This document shows positions 44,813 to 53,900 of a DNA stretch of 64,000 nucleotides, one piece after another (positions within the stretch are counted from its first letter, which is position 1; the number at the start of each line of letters is the position of its first letter). A program made the translations under genes and the position numbers. Source of the stretch: Cerasicoccus sp. TK19100 (GTDB lineage Bacteria; Verrucomicrobiota; Verrucomicrobiia; Opitutales; Cerasicoccaceae); contig NZ_JAPWDU010000010.1 of NCBI RefSeq assembly GCF_027257155.1, positions 85,437-149,436 of the forward strand, read 5' to 3'. The notes under the pieces are model-generated. The model had not been told where the DNA came from. It did no database searches and saw only the letters and a program-made list of their open reading frames with translations.

Positions 44813-45021
44813 AAAAAGGCATTAGGATCGTTTTTCCAAAAGCATTACCATCGTTTTCCGAAAACGATTATGATGTGTTTCGAAAAAGCATTATGATGTG
44901 TTGGGCCAACACATGGTAATGTGTTGCTCCAACCGATCCTGATGTGTTGCTCCAACACATCGTGCTATGATGCTCCAACACATCCCCATGTGTTTTTAAA
45001 AACGATGGTGATGCGTTTGCC
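44813..45021. repeat. Array C of about 23-base palindromic units
   Basis: The clearest of three such arrays: about nine units with a near-constant 22-25 base step. Each begins with an A-rich left arm (AAAAGCAT, AAAACGAT, AACACAT or AACCGAT), has 2-5 variable bases, then a right arm from a matching set (ATCGTTTT, ATGTGTTT, ATGTGTT, ATGCGTTT) and a short linker (GCTCC three times, also CCG, TTTAA). Some units pair perfectly, e.g. AACACAT with ATGTGTT, while others combine a left arm of one type with a right arm of another. No coding capacity is apparent. Confidence 0.75.
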
Positions 45022-45151
45022 AACGAAACGGGCTGAATCTGAACCTGCTGATTTCCATGCATCCAGGCTGAGCGGGGAATGCTCCACCTTTTCGAACAGC
45101 CCCCAGGGTGTGTTCGAAAAGGCCAATCTGATTTAACAATCAGGATTATTA

Positions 45152-45205
45152 TCGGGGCGTAAAGCCCCTCCCACAGCTAACCGTAGGAGCGGCTTTATGC
45201 CGCGA
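45152..45205. repeat. REP doublet (BIME-like)
   Basis: Two 22-base REP-like hairpins in inverted orientation: 45152-45173 (GGGGC-GTAAA-GCCCC) and 45184-45205 (TAGGAGCGGCTTTATGCCGC). Their sequences match as T(G/A)GGAG(G/C)GGCTTTA(C/T)GCC(C/G)CGA, with paired changes in the stem. The second resembles REP sequences well known from other bacteria. Confidence 0.8.
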
Positions 45206-45249
45206 TACTCAGCGCCAAGAGAGGTTTGCAAACACTCCCCTAGGGCGAA

Positions 45250-45547
45250 CGGACATTCAACTTTCAGTAATTTTGCCCCAACGGGGCTACGCAACTATAG
45301 CCCAGGGTTGGCTTGAGGCCGCAGAGCGGCCGAACGCCTACCCTGGGAATACGAATACGTAAATTGCCTATCCCAACGGGATTGCGCAAAACGACATCTT
45401 GCGCAGCCCCGTTGGGGCAGGGAGATAACCGAATCCGATTTCCCAGGGTAGCGCTTCCCGCAAGCGGTTCGCTTGAACCCTGGGCTATGGTTGCGTAGCC
45501 CCGTTGGGGCAGTGTTTGCAGCAATCAAGATACAAAATGAATGTCCG
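45250..45547. mobile_element. About 300-bp nested inverted-repeat element
   Basis: The ends share CGGACATTCA (45250-45259, inverted at 45538-45547). Inside, a 36-base arm with one mismatch (45274-45309 and 45476-45511, containing GCCCCAACGGGGCTACGCAA and AGCCCAGGGTT) is followed by CTACCCTGGGAA blocks and a central pair TGCGCAA/TTGCGCA. It adjoins the stop of the 1232-aa PEP-CTERM gene. Open frames here are translated repeat. It is probably a non-mobile or MITE-like palindromic element. Confidence 0.65.
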
Positions 45548-45550
45548 CCG

Positions 45551-48500
45551 CTAGGCGCGACGGCGGCGGCGCACGCAGATGAACAGACAGATCAAGCCAG
45601 CCAAGGCAGCGTAGTGTCCAGGCTCGGGCACGGGCACAAAGTTGATGTAAAGATTTCCGCCAATTCCCAGGAGGTCAAAGCCGCCGATGCTCGAATCAAA
45701 GGTCATGCCATTGGAGTCATCGCTGACCGCGAAGATCACGCCGCTGCCAATCGTGAGCTCACCGGCGTTCTCGACGAAGAGCCAGTTCTGCGAGGTCGTC
45801 CAAAACGCATCGGTATAGTCCACCGTGGAGCCGGCGCCATCGAAGATCAGCGAAATAAACGCAGTCTCGCCCAAAGTGAACGCGCCGCCATCCATATTGA
45901 TGCCGTCGAAGTTGACCCCGCGGTTGGCCGTGCTGTTGGCAATGGCTTCGAAATCGACCTGACCGTTGATGGTCAAATCGTTCGTGAAGGAAATGATGCC
46001 AGGCGAGTTGCCGGGGCGCAGCGTGCCGTTGATCAAGGTCGGCGCATTGATCGTCCCCGTGCCGCTCAGGCTCGCGCCCGAAGCAACCGACAGCTGCGAG
46101 CCGCCAACGGAACCACTCACCACGAGCGAACCTTCGTTCACCGCGATGAAGCCGGTGTTGGTGCTCGCGCCCGAAAGGGTCAGCTTGCCCGCGCCGGACT
46201 TGTTCAAGTTACCGCTGCCGCTGAAGGCGCCGGCGAAAAGCGCGTCGAAGGAATTGGTGTTGATCGTGGACGTCGTGCCGGTTTCAAGATTCGGATTGAT
46301 GTCGCTGCCCACGGTGAGGCCGCTGATCACGTTGATGATGCCGCCGCCAAGGTTGAAGGTCGCCGCGCCGCCGTTGCCGGACTTGATGCGGTTCGCGCCG
46401 CCCACTTCCAGCGAGCCGCCGCGCAAGTTATACGTGCCGGAGCCGCGCTGACCGAGGACGAGGTTGCCGCCGTCGCGCAGCGAAACCGTGCCGCCGGTTT
46501 GGTTGACCACGCCCGAACCCGTGAGGGGCTCGCTGTCCTGCGCGCCGCCCAAGACCAGGTCCGTGCCTTCGGTGAAAATGATTTCGCCGCCGCTGATGTT
46601 CAGCGTGCCATCGCCATCGCCAAACGAACCCGAGCGACCGAGCACCATGCCGTTGTCGCCCATGATGTTAATCGCGCCAGCGCTGATGTTATAAGTGCCC
46701 TTGGCCTGATTGCCGATGTGGAACACGCCGTCGTCGGAAAGCTTATTGACCGTGCCGCCAGTCTGGTTCACCACGCCTTCGCCGGTTGTGCCAAAGGCGC
46801 CGATGTAGGCATCCACGCGCGTCGCGCCATCGCCGGCAACGCCGAGGTTGAGCGTGCCGCCGTCGATGTTGAGCGTGCCGTTGTTTTCGCCGGAATCGCC
46901 GGAGCCAATGTGCAGCGCGCCACCGTTCGCCGTGATGTCCACCGTGCCGTTGGTGAGCGTAAAGACGCCATCTGAGTCGGGCGATGTCGCCGGCGATCTG
47001 CCCGCGAGCAAGCCGCTCATTTCAGTCGTGCCGTTGACGTGTTCCACCTCGCCCTGCTCGATATTCAGGAACGCCATGGAGCGATCCTGCGAGCCCGAGA
47101 GCGCCGCCTTGCCAGCGCCAATTTTCACAAGGCCGCCATCACCCGACAAGCCGCCGGAGAACGTTGCGTTGAAGCCGTTGGTGTCGATGGTGGAGGCCGT
47201 TACGTTGGCGGAGGGATCAAGGTCTACCACGTTGATGTCGACACTGGTCGTGAGGTCGGAATCGATCACGCGGATTGTGCCACCGCCGAGGTTAAAGTCG
47301 TAGTCCGTCGTCGCGCTGCCGTAGTTACCCTTGAGGCTGGAGCCGCCGATTTCCAGGGCACCGCCTTCGAGGTTATAAGTGCTCGCGCCGTAGCCGCCGA
47401 GGTAGAGATTGGAGCTGCCGGAAATGCGGAACACGCCGCCAGTCTGGTTGACTATGCCCGTGCCGTCGTTGTCGCTGGCTTCGCGGTCGCCAATGATGAA
47501 GCTGCCGTTGCCATTGTTCGGGCTGGCTTGGAGAGTGAACTCGCCGCCGGAAATATTGAGCGTGCCGATGCCCGCTGCGCGCGAACCGGTGTTGCGGCCC
47601 AGGCTGTGCAAACCGCCGGACAAGGTCGCCGTGCCGCCGGAGAGGTTATACGTGCCGTCACCCGCCTGATTGCCCAGATTGAAGGAGCCGTCCTTCAGCT
47701 CGAAGGAGCCGCCGGTCTGGTTGACAATGCCCGTCGAACCCCAGTCACCAGCGTGAAAGAAACCATTGCTGGTCAGCCCGGACGTGCCGAAATCTGTATC
47801 ATTGCCGACCACGAGGCTGGCGCCGCTTTCGATGTTGAGGACCCCGGCATCACCCGCGCCTTCGCCCACGCGGACGCCGACGTTGAGGTTGTCCTGGCTG
47901 ACGGTGATGTCTGCGCCGTCCTGCAAAGTGATTTCGCCGCCTTCAAGCACGACCATGCCATAGCGGCTGGTCGAGCCGTCGCGCACGGGATGCGGGTCCG
48001 CGCCGCCGTCAAGCGTGCCCGTCACCGCGATGTTCGCCACGCCGCCGGATTCGAGCACCGAGGCATTCAGCTCGCCATCGCCGGTCAGGTTGAGCGTGGC
48101 GTCGGGTGCGATGTATAGTGTGCCGTTGGTCGCCGTGGGCAGGATCAACGCCTGACCGCTGGCAAGGGTCAGGTTCGTCGTGCCAGCCAGGATGCCCAGG
48201 CTGCGGGAAGTGGAAGAAGCGCCGGTGACGTTCAGGTTAGTCGTCCCATCCAGATCGACCACGAAATTATCGGCTGCGCTCGGGGCCACGCCGCCCCAGT
48301 TGTCGGCGTCGCTGTAGAGCGTCGGGTCACTGCCGCCTCCGGTGTAAGCCACACCTTCGACAAAGTCATAGCGCTCACCACCGTTGAGGAAACTCACCTC
48401 CACGTAGTCGACGGTGGTCAGGGCGCCGGCGTTGCCCGAGCCCATGCCCAGTTGCACGTCGGAGATCACGGCGCCGGTGTCAAAGAGGACGTCGCCCCAA

Positions 48501-49249
48501 GTCAAACCGCCGGGCGCGCCATCAATGTCGAGCGCGGCCCACTCGTCCATCGTCCGGCTGCCGGCATTGATGCCGATCGTGTCACTCGTGGCGCCGTAGG
48601 TTGATGCCCAGTAGGCATTGCTGGCCTGTGGAAAGAGGAAGAACTGGCTGTTTTCAGTGACGGTGGTGCTGTAAAAGCGGCCATTCACATCCGAGTTCTG
48701 CCCGTTGTTCGTGGGATCAAACACGAGGATCAAATCCCAGGTAGCTTCGCCCGAACGCGTCGCTGCAAAGCCTTCCTGCGACTGGCCGGAGCCGCTTCCG
48801 TATTCCGTCGACTGGACGCCGAACTTAAGCGCCGGTCCAGGAACAACGGTGTCGTTGTTTTGCCAGACGTAGTTGGCGCTGAATGAAGGGTCCGTCAAAA
48901 CTGATGCGGCGCTGAAGCCGGTCGACGTATCGATAACGCTGATCGTGCTCTTCTGGCTGGCGGAGCTGGAAGTATCGATCTGCAGGCCGCCCAGATTACC
49001 CGTCGAGCCGAGATAGTTGATCCAATTCAGCTGATTGGAAACCTGCGTCGGGTCCGAGGTCGCGCCGCTGGCGGGAGCGTTCGTGGTGCCATTGATGATG
49101 TTTGTGCCGGAGCTGTTGCGCGTGTCATCGCTGTTCCAGCCATTGACGTCAAAACCGGTCACGGCGTCCGTCGCATAGAGGTTACCCAACAGGAATAGCG
49201 AAGGGAGTACTTTAAGAGATTTAGTAACGTAGTTTCTGGAATTCTTCAT
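45551..49249 (-). CDS. PEP-CTERM surface protein with TGG-type beta repeats
   Basis: A 1232-residue secreted protein. A signal peptide of about 26 residues (ending LYA|TD) is followed by a globular domain to about residue 330 (with ATWDLILVFDPTNNGQNSD) and then a long repeat region. Its units carry (I/V)VNQTGGT/S, LGNQ-GTYNLSGG and TLNISGGEF-like segments; VNQTGG occurs four times. This is the pattern of beta-solenoid proteins common in Verrucomicrobia. Near residue 1070 come KSGAGKLTLSGASTNTG-like autotransporter-type repeats and GTLRPGNSPGI. The tail FVPVPEPGHYAALAGLICLF plus VRRRRRA is a PEP-CTERM sorting signal. It lies upstream of the giant PEP-CTERM gene on the same strand but 1 kb away, separated by repeats, so probably separately transcribed. 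Role in surface structure or glycan binding is inferred. Confidence 0.88.
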   Translation of the reverse strand: MKNSRNYVTKSLKVLPSLFLLGNLYATDAVTGFDVNGWNSDDTRNSSGTNIINGTTNAPASGATSDPTQVSNQLNWINYLGSTGNLGGLQIDTSSSASQKSTISVIDTSTGFSAASVLTDPSFSANYVWQNNDTVVPGPALKFGVQSTEYGSGSGQSQEGFAATRSGEATWDLILVFDPTNNGQNSDVNGRFYSTTVTENSQFFLFPQASNAYWASTYGATSDTIGINAGSRTMDEWAALDIDGAPGGLTWGDVLFDTGAVISDVQLGMGSGNAGALTTVDYVEVSFLNGGERYDFVEGVAYTGGGSDPTLYSDADNWGGVAPSAADNFVVDLDGTTNLNVTGASSTSRSLGILAGTTNLTLASGQALILPTATNGTLYIAPDATLNLTGDGELNASVLESGGVANIAVTGTLDGGADPHPVRDGSTSRYGMVVLEGGEITLQDGADITVSQDNLNVGVRVGEGAGDAGVLNIESGASLVVGNDTDFGTSGLTSNGFFHAGDWGSTGIVNQTGGSFELKDGSFNLGNQAGDGTYNLSGGTATLSGGLHSLGRNTGSRAAGIGTLNISGGEFTLQASPNNGNGSFIIGDREASDNDGTGIVNQTGGVFRISGSSNLYLGGYGASTYNLEGGALEIGGSSLKGNYGSATTDYDFNLGGGTIRVIDSDLTTSVDINVVDLDPSANVTASTIDTNGFNATFSGGLSGDGGLVKIGAGKAALSGSQDRSMAFLNIEQGEVEHVNGTTEMSGLLAGRSPATSPDSDGVFTLTNGTVDITANGGALHIGSGDSGENNGTLNIDGGTLNLGVAGDGATRVDAYIGAFGTTGEGVVNQTGGTVNKLSDDGVFHIGNQAKGTYNISAGAINIMGDNGMVLGRSGSFGDGDGTLNISGGEIIFTEGTDLVLGGAQDSEPLTGSGVVNQTGGTVSLRDGGNLVLGQRGSGTYNLRGGSLEVGGANRIKSGNGGAATFNLGGGIINVISGLTVGSDINPNLETGTTSTINTNSFDALFAGAFSGSGNLNKSGAGKLTLSGASTNTGFIAVNEGSLVVSGSVGGSQLSVASGASLSGTGTINAPTLINGTLRPGNSPGIISFTNDLTINGQVDFEAIANSTANRGVNFDGINMDGGAFTLGETAFISLIFDGAGSTVDYTDAFWTTSQNWLFVENAGELTIGSGVIFAVSDDSNGMTFDSSIGGFDLLGIGGNLYINFVPVPEPGHYAALAGLICLFICVRRRRRA

Positions 49250-49558
49250 GAGTAGTAGGGTTCGCAGGTTGAGGAAAAAGGATACCTACATGTCAAAAAC
49301 TTGTCACCAAATCCAGCAAAACCCTAAATATAGCGTACTAAGTCCAGATTACAAAAAGCACATACCACCAGCTTAATCCTATGAGGACTGTATTAGGCGC
49401 TAGCAATACAGCCCATTTACAGACTGAGCAATACAACTCAGATAACGATCTTGCCGACCGCCACCAAGCAGCATCACCAATAGTCCTGAGGTTAAAACCT
49501 GCTTTAAAGAAATCATGTCCGCTTGATCCTTCCTGATCTTGAGATTACTGTTTTAATT
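49250..49558. other. Divergent intergenic region with two small hairpins
   Basis: This region between two divergent secreted-protein genes must contain both promoters. Two short hairpins are visible: CTGTATT (49388-49394) with AATACAG (49405-49411), and CTGAG (49424-49428) with CTCAG (49437-49441). Both contain an AATACA string and could be operator sites. No gene is seen. Confidence 0.45.
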
Positions 49559-50854
49559 GTGATACGCATTTCCCCGCTTTTCTCCCTCCTTGCCCTTCCA
49601 CTTTGCGCGCTGGCCGACAAGCCCGTGTTCAACGATTTCATGGGGCTGTGCGTACACACCGTCAAATTCAAGCCCGAGCTGTATGAACCCGTTACGCGTA
49701 TGGTGCGCGACTATCACAATATACATTGGGATCTCGGAGACGACACTCAGGCCAGCATCGATTTCCCCTTCGCCAAAAACAAAGTAAACTGGGAAAAGAT
49801 GTATGGCGAGTGGGTCGAGGACGGTTACGAAATCGACGCCGCGCTCATGTTTAGCAATCTGCCCGCAGACAAGTGGAAAGATATGGACGCCGACGCCGAA
49901 CGCTACGCCCAGGCCTTCGCCGCATTCTTTGGACCATCGAGTCGCAACCTCGTGACCTCGGCTGAGATCGGCAATGAGCCCGGCCACTACTCTGACGAAG
50001 ATTACCCGCGACTGTTCAAGGCCTTCGCCACCGGACTGCGCAATGGCGACCCGAAATTGAAAATCCTGACGGGCAACATCCACGTCGGCGAGAGCGACAA
50101 GTATGCGAAGAACATCGATCTGCTCAAGGGCATAGAGCATCTTTATGACGTGCTTAAAACGCATACTTACGCGCAGGTCGAAGGCTGGCCCACCTGGCGG
50201 CGCAGCTACCCCGAAGACCCGGACATCGACTTCCTCACCAAGGTGCAAGACGTCATCGACTGGCGCAACGAGAATGCACCGGACAAGGAAGTCTGGGTGA
50301 CGGAGTTTGGCTGGGACGCCACCACCCAACCACAAAAGAAGGAGGGCACATTCAAAGACTGGGTCGGCGTGACCGATACCCAGCAAGCCCGCTACCTGGT
50401 ACGCGCATTCCTCTGCTTTTCCGAAATGGATATCGACCGCGCCTACATCTACTTCTTCAACGACAGTGATGAGGCCAGCGTTCACGCCGCCGCGGGCCTG
50501 ACCCGCAATTTCCAGCCCAAACCGTCTTACTACGCAGTGGCCCACCTCCACAAGACGCTGGGCGATTACCGCTTTACCCGGATCGTCGAGGAGCAGCCCG
50601 GCAAGTGTCTTGTTTATGAATATCAGTCGGGCACAGTTCCTAAAGATTTCATTTGGGTCGCCTGGTCGCCCACGGGCTCAGAGCAAACCGCCGAAGTAAC
50701 AATGAACCCCGGTGCTCTCAAACCATCGAAAGCCGAGCGTATGCCGCTCGACGATCAGCCCGTGCCCCCCATGCCGATTCCCATGACGAAAGACGGAAAC
50801 ATCATTCTACGTGTTTCAGAATCGCCCACATACATCTTTTTGCAGAAGTCTTAA
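49559..50854 (+). CDS. Secreted glycoside hydrolase, clan GH-A fold
   Basis: A 431-residue exported enzyme. From the GTG at 49559 it begins MIRISPLFSLLALPLCALA, a compact signal peptide ending at ALA|DK; the open frame continues to a TTG at 49523, which would put nine charged and polar residues in front. The mature part has the (beta/alpha)8 clan GH-A layout: EIGNEPGH with the acid/base Glu E140 preceded by Asn, and WVTEFGWD with the nucleophile E249 at the end of strand 7. A C-terminal beta-domain follows. It resembles GH39/GH5-like enzymes but I cannot assign a family. It is divergent from a PEP-CTERM gene and convergent with the GH81-like gene, suggesting a shared role in external glycan use. 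Confidence 0.75.
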   Translation: MIRISPLFSLLALPLCALADKPVFNDFMGLCVHTVKFKPELYEPVTRMVRDYHNIHWDLGDDTQASIDFPFAKNKVNWEKMYGEWVEDGYEIDAALMFSNLPADKWKDMDADAERYAQAFAAFFGPSSRNLVTSAEIGNEPGHYSDEDYPRLFKAFATGLRNGDPKLKILTGNIHVGESDKYAKNIDLLKGIEHLYDVLKTHTYAQVEGWPTWRRSYPEDPDIDFLTKVQDVIDWRNENAPDKEVWVTEFGWDATTQPQKKEGTFKDWVGVTDTQQARYLVRAFLCFSEMDIDRAYIYFFNDSDEASVHAAAGLTRNFQPKPSYYAVAHLHKTLGDYRFTRIVEEQPGKCLVYEYQSGTVPKDFIWVAWSPTGSEQTAEVTMNPGALKPSKAERMPLDDQPVPPMPIPMTKDGNIILRVSESPTYIFLQKS

Positions 50855-50871
50855 CTGCGACAACGAGCATC

Positions 50872-50901
50872 AAAAAAGGCCGACTCATCCGAGCCGGCCT
50901 T
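50872..50901 (-). terminator. Intrinsic terminator of the GH81-like gene
   Basis: On the minus strand an 11-bp stem with one mismatch (GAGCCGGCCTT at 50891-50901 with AAGGCCGACTC at 50876-50886) is followed by a run of T (complement of 50872-50877). It lies 22 bases after the stop of the minus-strand gene; the plus-strand side lacks a T run, so it serves the minus strand. Confidence 0.85.
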
Positions 50902-50923
50902 GGGTTAAAATGCTCCCTTTTGA

Positions 50924-53900
50924 TTAGTTGACCGGGAAGGTCATGGTGACCATTTCCATCTTCTTGGGCTCAACGGTCATGACGCCGGAGACGTTCGCAT
51001 TGGCGACGGAGCCATCACCGCCGAGGCGGTCAAAGGCACAGTAGCGTGTTTCCCAACCGGGGTTGAACGCGACGAAGGTGGTCTCCACCGAAGTGCCATC
51101 CTCCGAGAGCTTGGAGAAGGCCGCCATCATCATGATCGAGTCATCGCTGCTATTGCCCGAGGCATCGGTGGCGCGGCTCCAGTAAGTCCAGTCCGGCGAG
51201 CCATAGGCGTCGAAGGTGTGCAGGAAGTGGAGCACCGAGGTGGAACTGAACGCCGGCTGAAGCTGAGCCTCGGAACCGGCGCGGCCATCAATGGATGCCC
51301 AGCTCGCCCACAGTCGATCGACGTAGGGCTTGAAGCCCGGCTTGAGCGCAGTGCCACTGGCGTCGACCGGCTCATCACCGGGGTTGTAAGGCACACCGGA
51401 GAGCGCAGCAGTCAGCGCCATGCCCAGCCAGTTGCCCCCTTGGAATAGCGAGGAGTCGCGCGCCTCGCGCCAGTCTTCCTGCATCATGGCACCCGCCCAG
51501 GCGCGCATGTAATCGCTGTTGCGGGATATGCCCATGGTCCACGCCGTCGGTGGGTAGGCGGTGATGAACTTCGTGCCGGTTGGGAAGGCGTAGAAGAAGT
51601 TGTTGAGCGTCGGGCCGTATTTGCGAATCAGCGAGATGCCCGTAGAGGCCTCACCGCCGAAGTAATCCGGTGCATCGTAGTATTGCGGATTCACCGCCGT
51701 GACGAAGCTGGAGTTTCTCTTGAAGCCGATGTTGCCACCATTTTCCGGGATCTTGTCGGAGTCGATCGTGGTGACGGGCACCCAAGAGAACTGGTTCTTG
51801 CTGGACTCGGTGAGGTTGTAATTCTTGTCGGCGAAGTAGATGTCATTGGCCGCCATGCCGGTAGCCAGCATGTAGAGGCCAACGTCCACCAGCGGTTTGC
51901 GGTCGGTGCCGGCACCGTAGAGAATCGCCGCGCTGAAGGCCTGCAAGCCTTCCCAGACGGAGTTCTCATTTTCGTCGCCATACTTGAAGTTGGAGGTGCC
52001 AGAGGCCTGGGCAATGCTCCAGGGCGTGGTTGCATCCAGCACGGCACCAGCCGGGCCAGGCTGCACGCCGGTGGCCCAACCATGGCCCGTGAACTGATCG
52101 AAGAACGGGAGCTTCTGGTAAGTGAACTCCGGTACGTTGTAGATAACAGACTGTAGCTCGGCGTTGTCCGGATCGTTGGCCACGGAGAGATACCATTGGT
52201 CGAGCGCCGTGCCCATTTGGCTGGAGCTGATCCACAGGTCGTCGGGCTTGCCGTCGATGGAGGTCTCCCACGCACGGTCGAAGATGGCCGCCCAACCGGC
52301 GACTCCCAAATAGTAACCGAAGAAGTAATGCTGGTCGTTCCATTGGTCGGAGACGCCGAAGCCGCTCCAGAGCTTACCCGGCTCCCAACGGAGCAGACCA
52401 GTCTTGTTGGCGTTTTCCTCCGCGCTGACCGCAGGCGGATGCGGCACCGAGCTCACCACGCCATCGACGGGGATCGTAGAGGACGGATTGATGAGGATAC
52501 GGCCGGCATTGAAGTCGTAAGACGAGAAGTAACTCATCTTCCAAACCGGGTCTGTCGCGGCGGGGTTGTTGGAATACGGCACACCGTTTTCATCGCTCAC
52601 GTGCAGCAGAGACAAAGTGCGCTGCAGCATCTGCACCGAGAGCTTGAAGCCATTGCGCAACGAGTAGAACGGATTGTTATCCGCCAGCACGGGTAGGCCG
52701 ACCTCATAGCTCGGTGCCTTCACGCCCTCCTGATAAGGCGGCGGAACGTAGGGTGTGCGGCCGACCGCGAAAGCCCATGGGCTCGCGTAAACATTGGGCC
52801 GGTCACCAAACTGAGCCTGCAATTGGTAAAGCACGTTCAGCGACTTGGTGGTGCGCGAAAGCTGGTTACCCAAGCCATAACCATCGGGTGCCGTCTTGCC
52901 ACCAAAAGCGCCGCCGAAGGGCTTAACACCGTCGGACATATCGATCTGGTAATCAGCAATAACGTTGTCGTAAAGGATCTGCTCAACGTGTGCAAAGAGC
53001 GGCACCGATTGTGTCAGGTAGCCCTTGGCCTGCGGATTGGCGGTCAACATCTGCATGTTGGCGTTGATCGATTGTGACTCGTAGCTGACGTAAAGGCTGC
53101 CCGACTCGGCGCTGGTCTCGCCATCAAAGCCCGGCAAATAACCCTTCTGCAATTCGTCGTTGACGATCACAGGAGAAGTCAGACCGCCACTGCCGTTTGG
53201 TTGGCAAGTAACGATCGCAAAGGGTCCGCGCGGCGGCGAATCGGTTGGATTTGCTGAGGTATCCTGCACGAAGAACAGCGTGGGGCTGGTGTAACCGGCA
53301 CCGCCGTTGAGCACATCGATCGACTCGATCTGCCCCATGCGGTCGCCGCTTTGCACCACGTTGACCTGGAGCTGGACGCCTGAGCCAGTGGAGTCACTGA
53401 GGACCGCCTTCACTGAGCCATCCGTCGGGTAATTGGAACCCGGACGCAAGACGTCAACCGAAGTCACCTCGCCGTTGGAAATATTGGGCAATACACCGGC
53501 TTCGTGGCCACGGCCGCCGAGCACGATAAAGGTCGCCTCACGGTCCCAGCCGCTGCCTGCCTTACCCGCGACGATTCCGTTGATAACCAGCTTACCGGAG
53601 GAATCGACCTCCCAGTCAAACTCCGGCAACTTAAATGTGCCGGCTTCCGTGCCATTGCCAACATAACCACCTCGGAAATAAATCTGCACCGGCTCCGCGT
53701 AGGCGATATCGTCCGCCGTTCCGGCCTTGAGGATAATGTCCTGAATGTAAGCGCCGGGGTATGCGTAAATCTTGGCTTCGGTGCCGACGCCCCCTTCGAG
53801 GACCACCGTCTTGCGGGAAGTAATCGTGCCGCCGCCTTCGACGGGGAAACGAATCTGAATCACTTTGCCGTCTTCGACGCGCAACCCCGTGAGGTTTTGC

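Noticed and set aside
44813..45021. CRISPR array
   Set aside because: Unit spacing is too short, there is no constant direct repeat with unique spacers, units are palindromic with varying arms, and no cas gene is near.
45264..45528. Small open frames in the 45250-45547 region
   Set aside because: They are translations of the inverted-repeat element (same repeat-derived words in several frames), not genes.
45473..48118. Open frames of 500 and 359 codons opposite the 1232-aa PEP-CTERM gene
   Set aside because: Shadows of a repetitive Gly/Thr/Ser-rich gene; the first one starts inside the intergenic repeat element.
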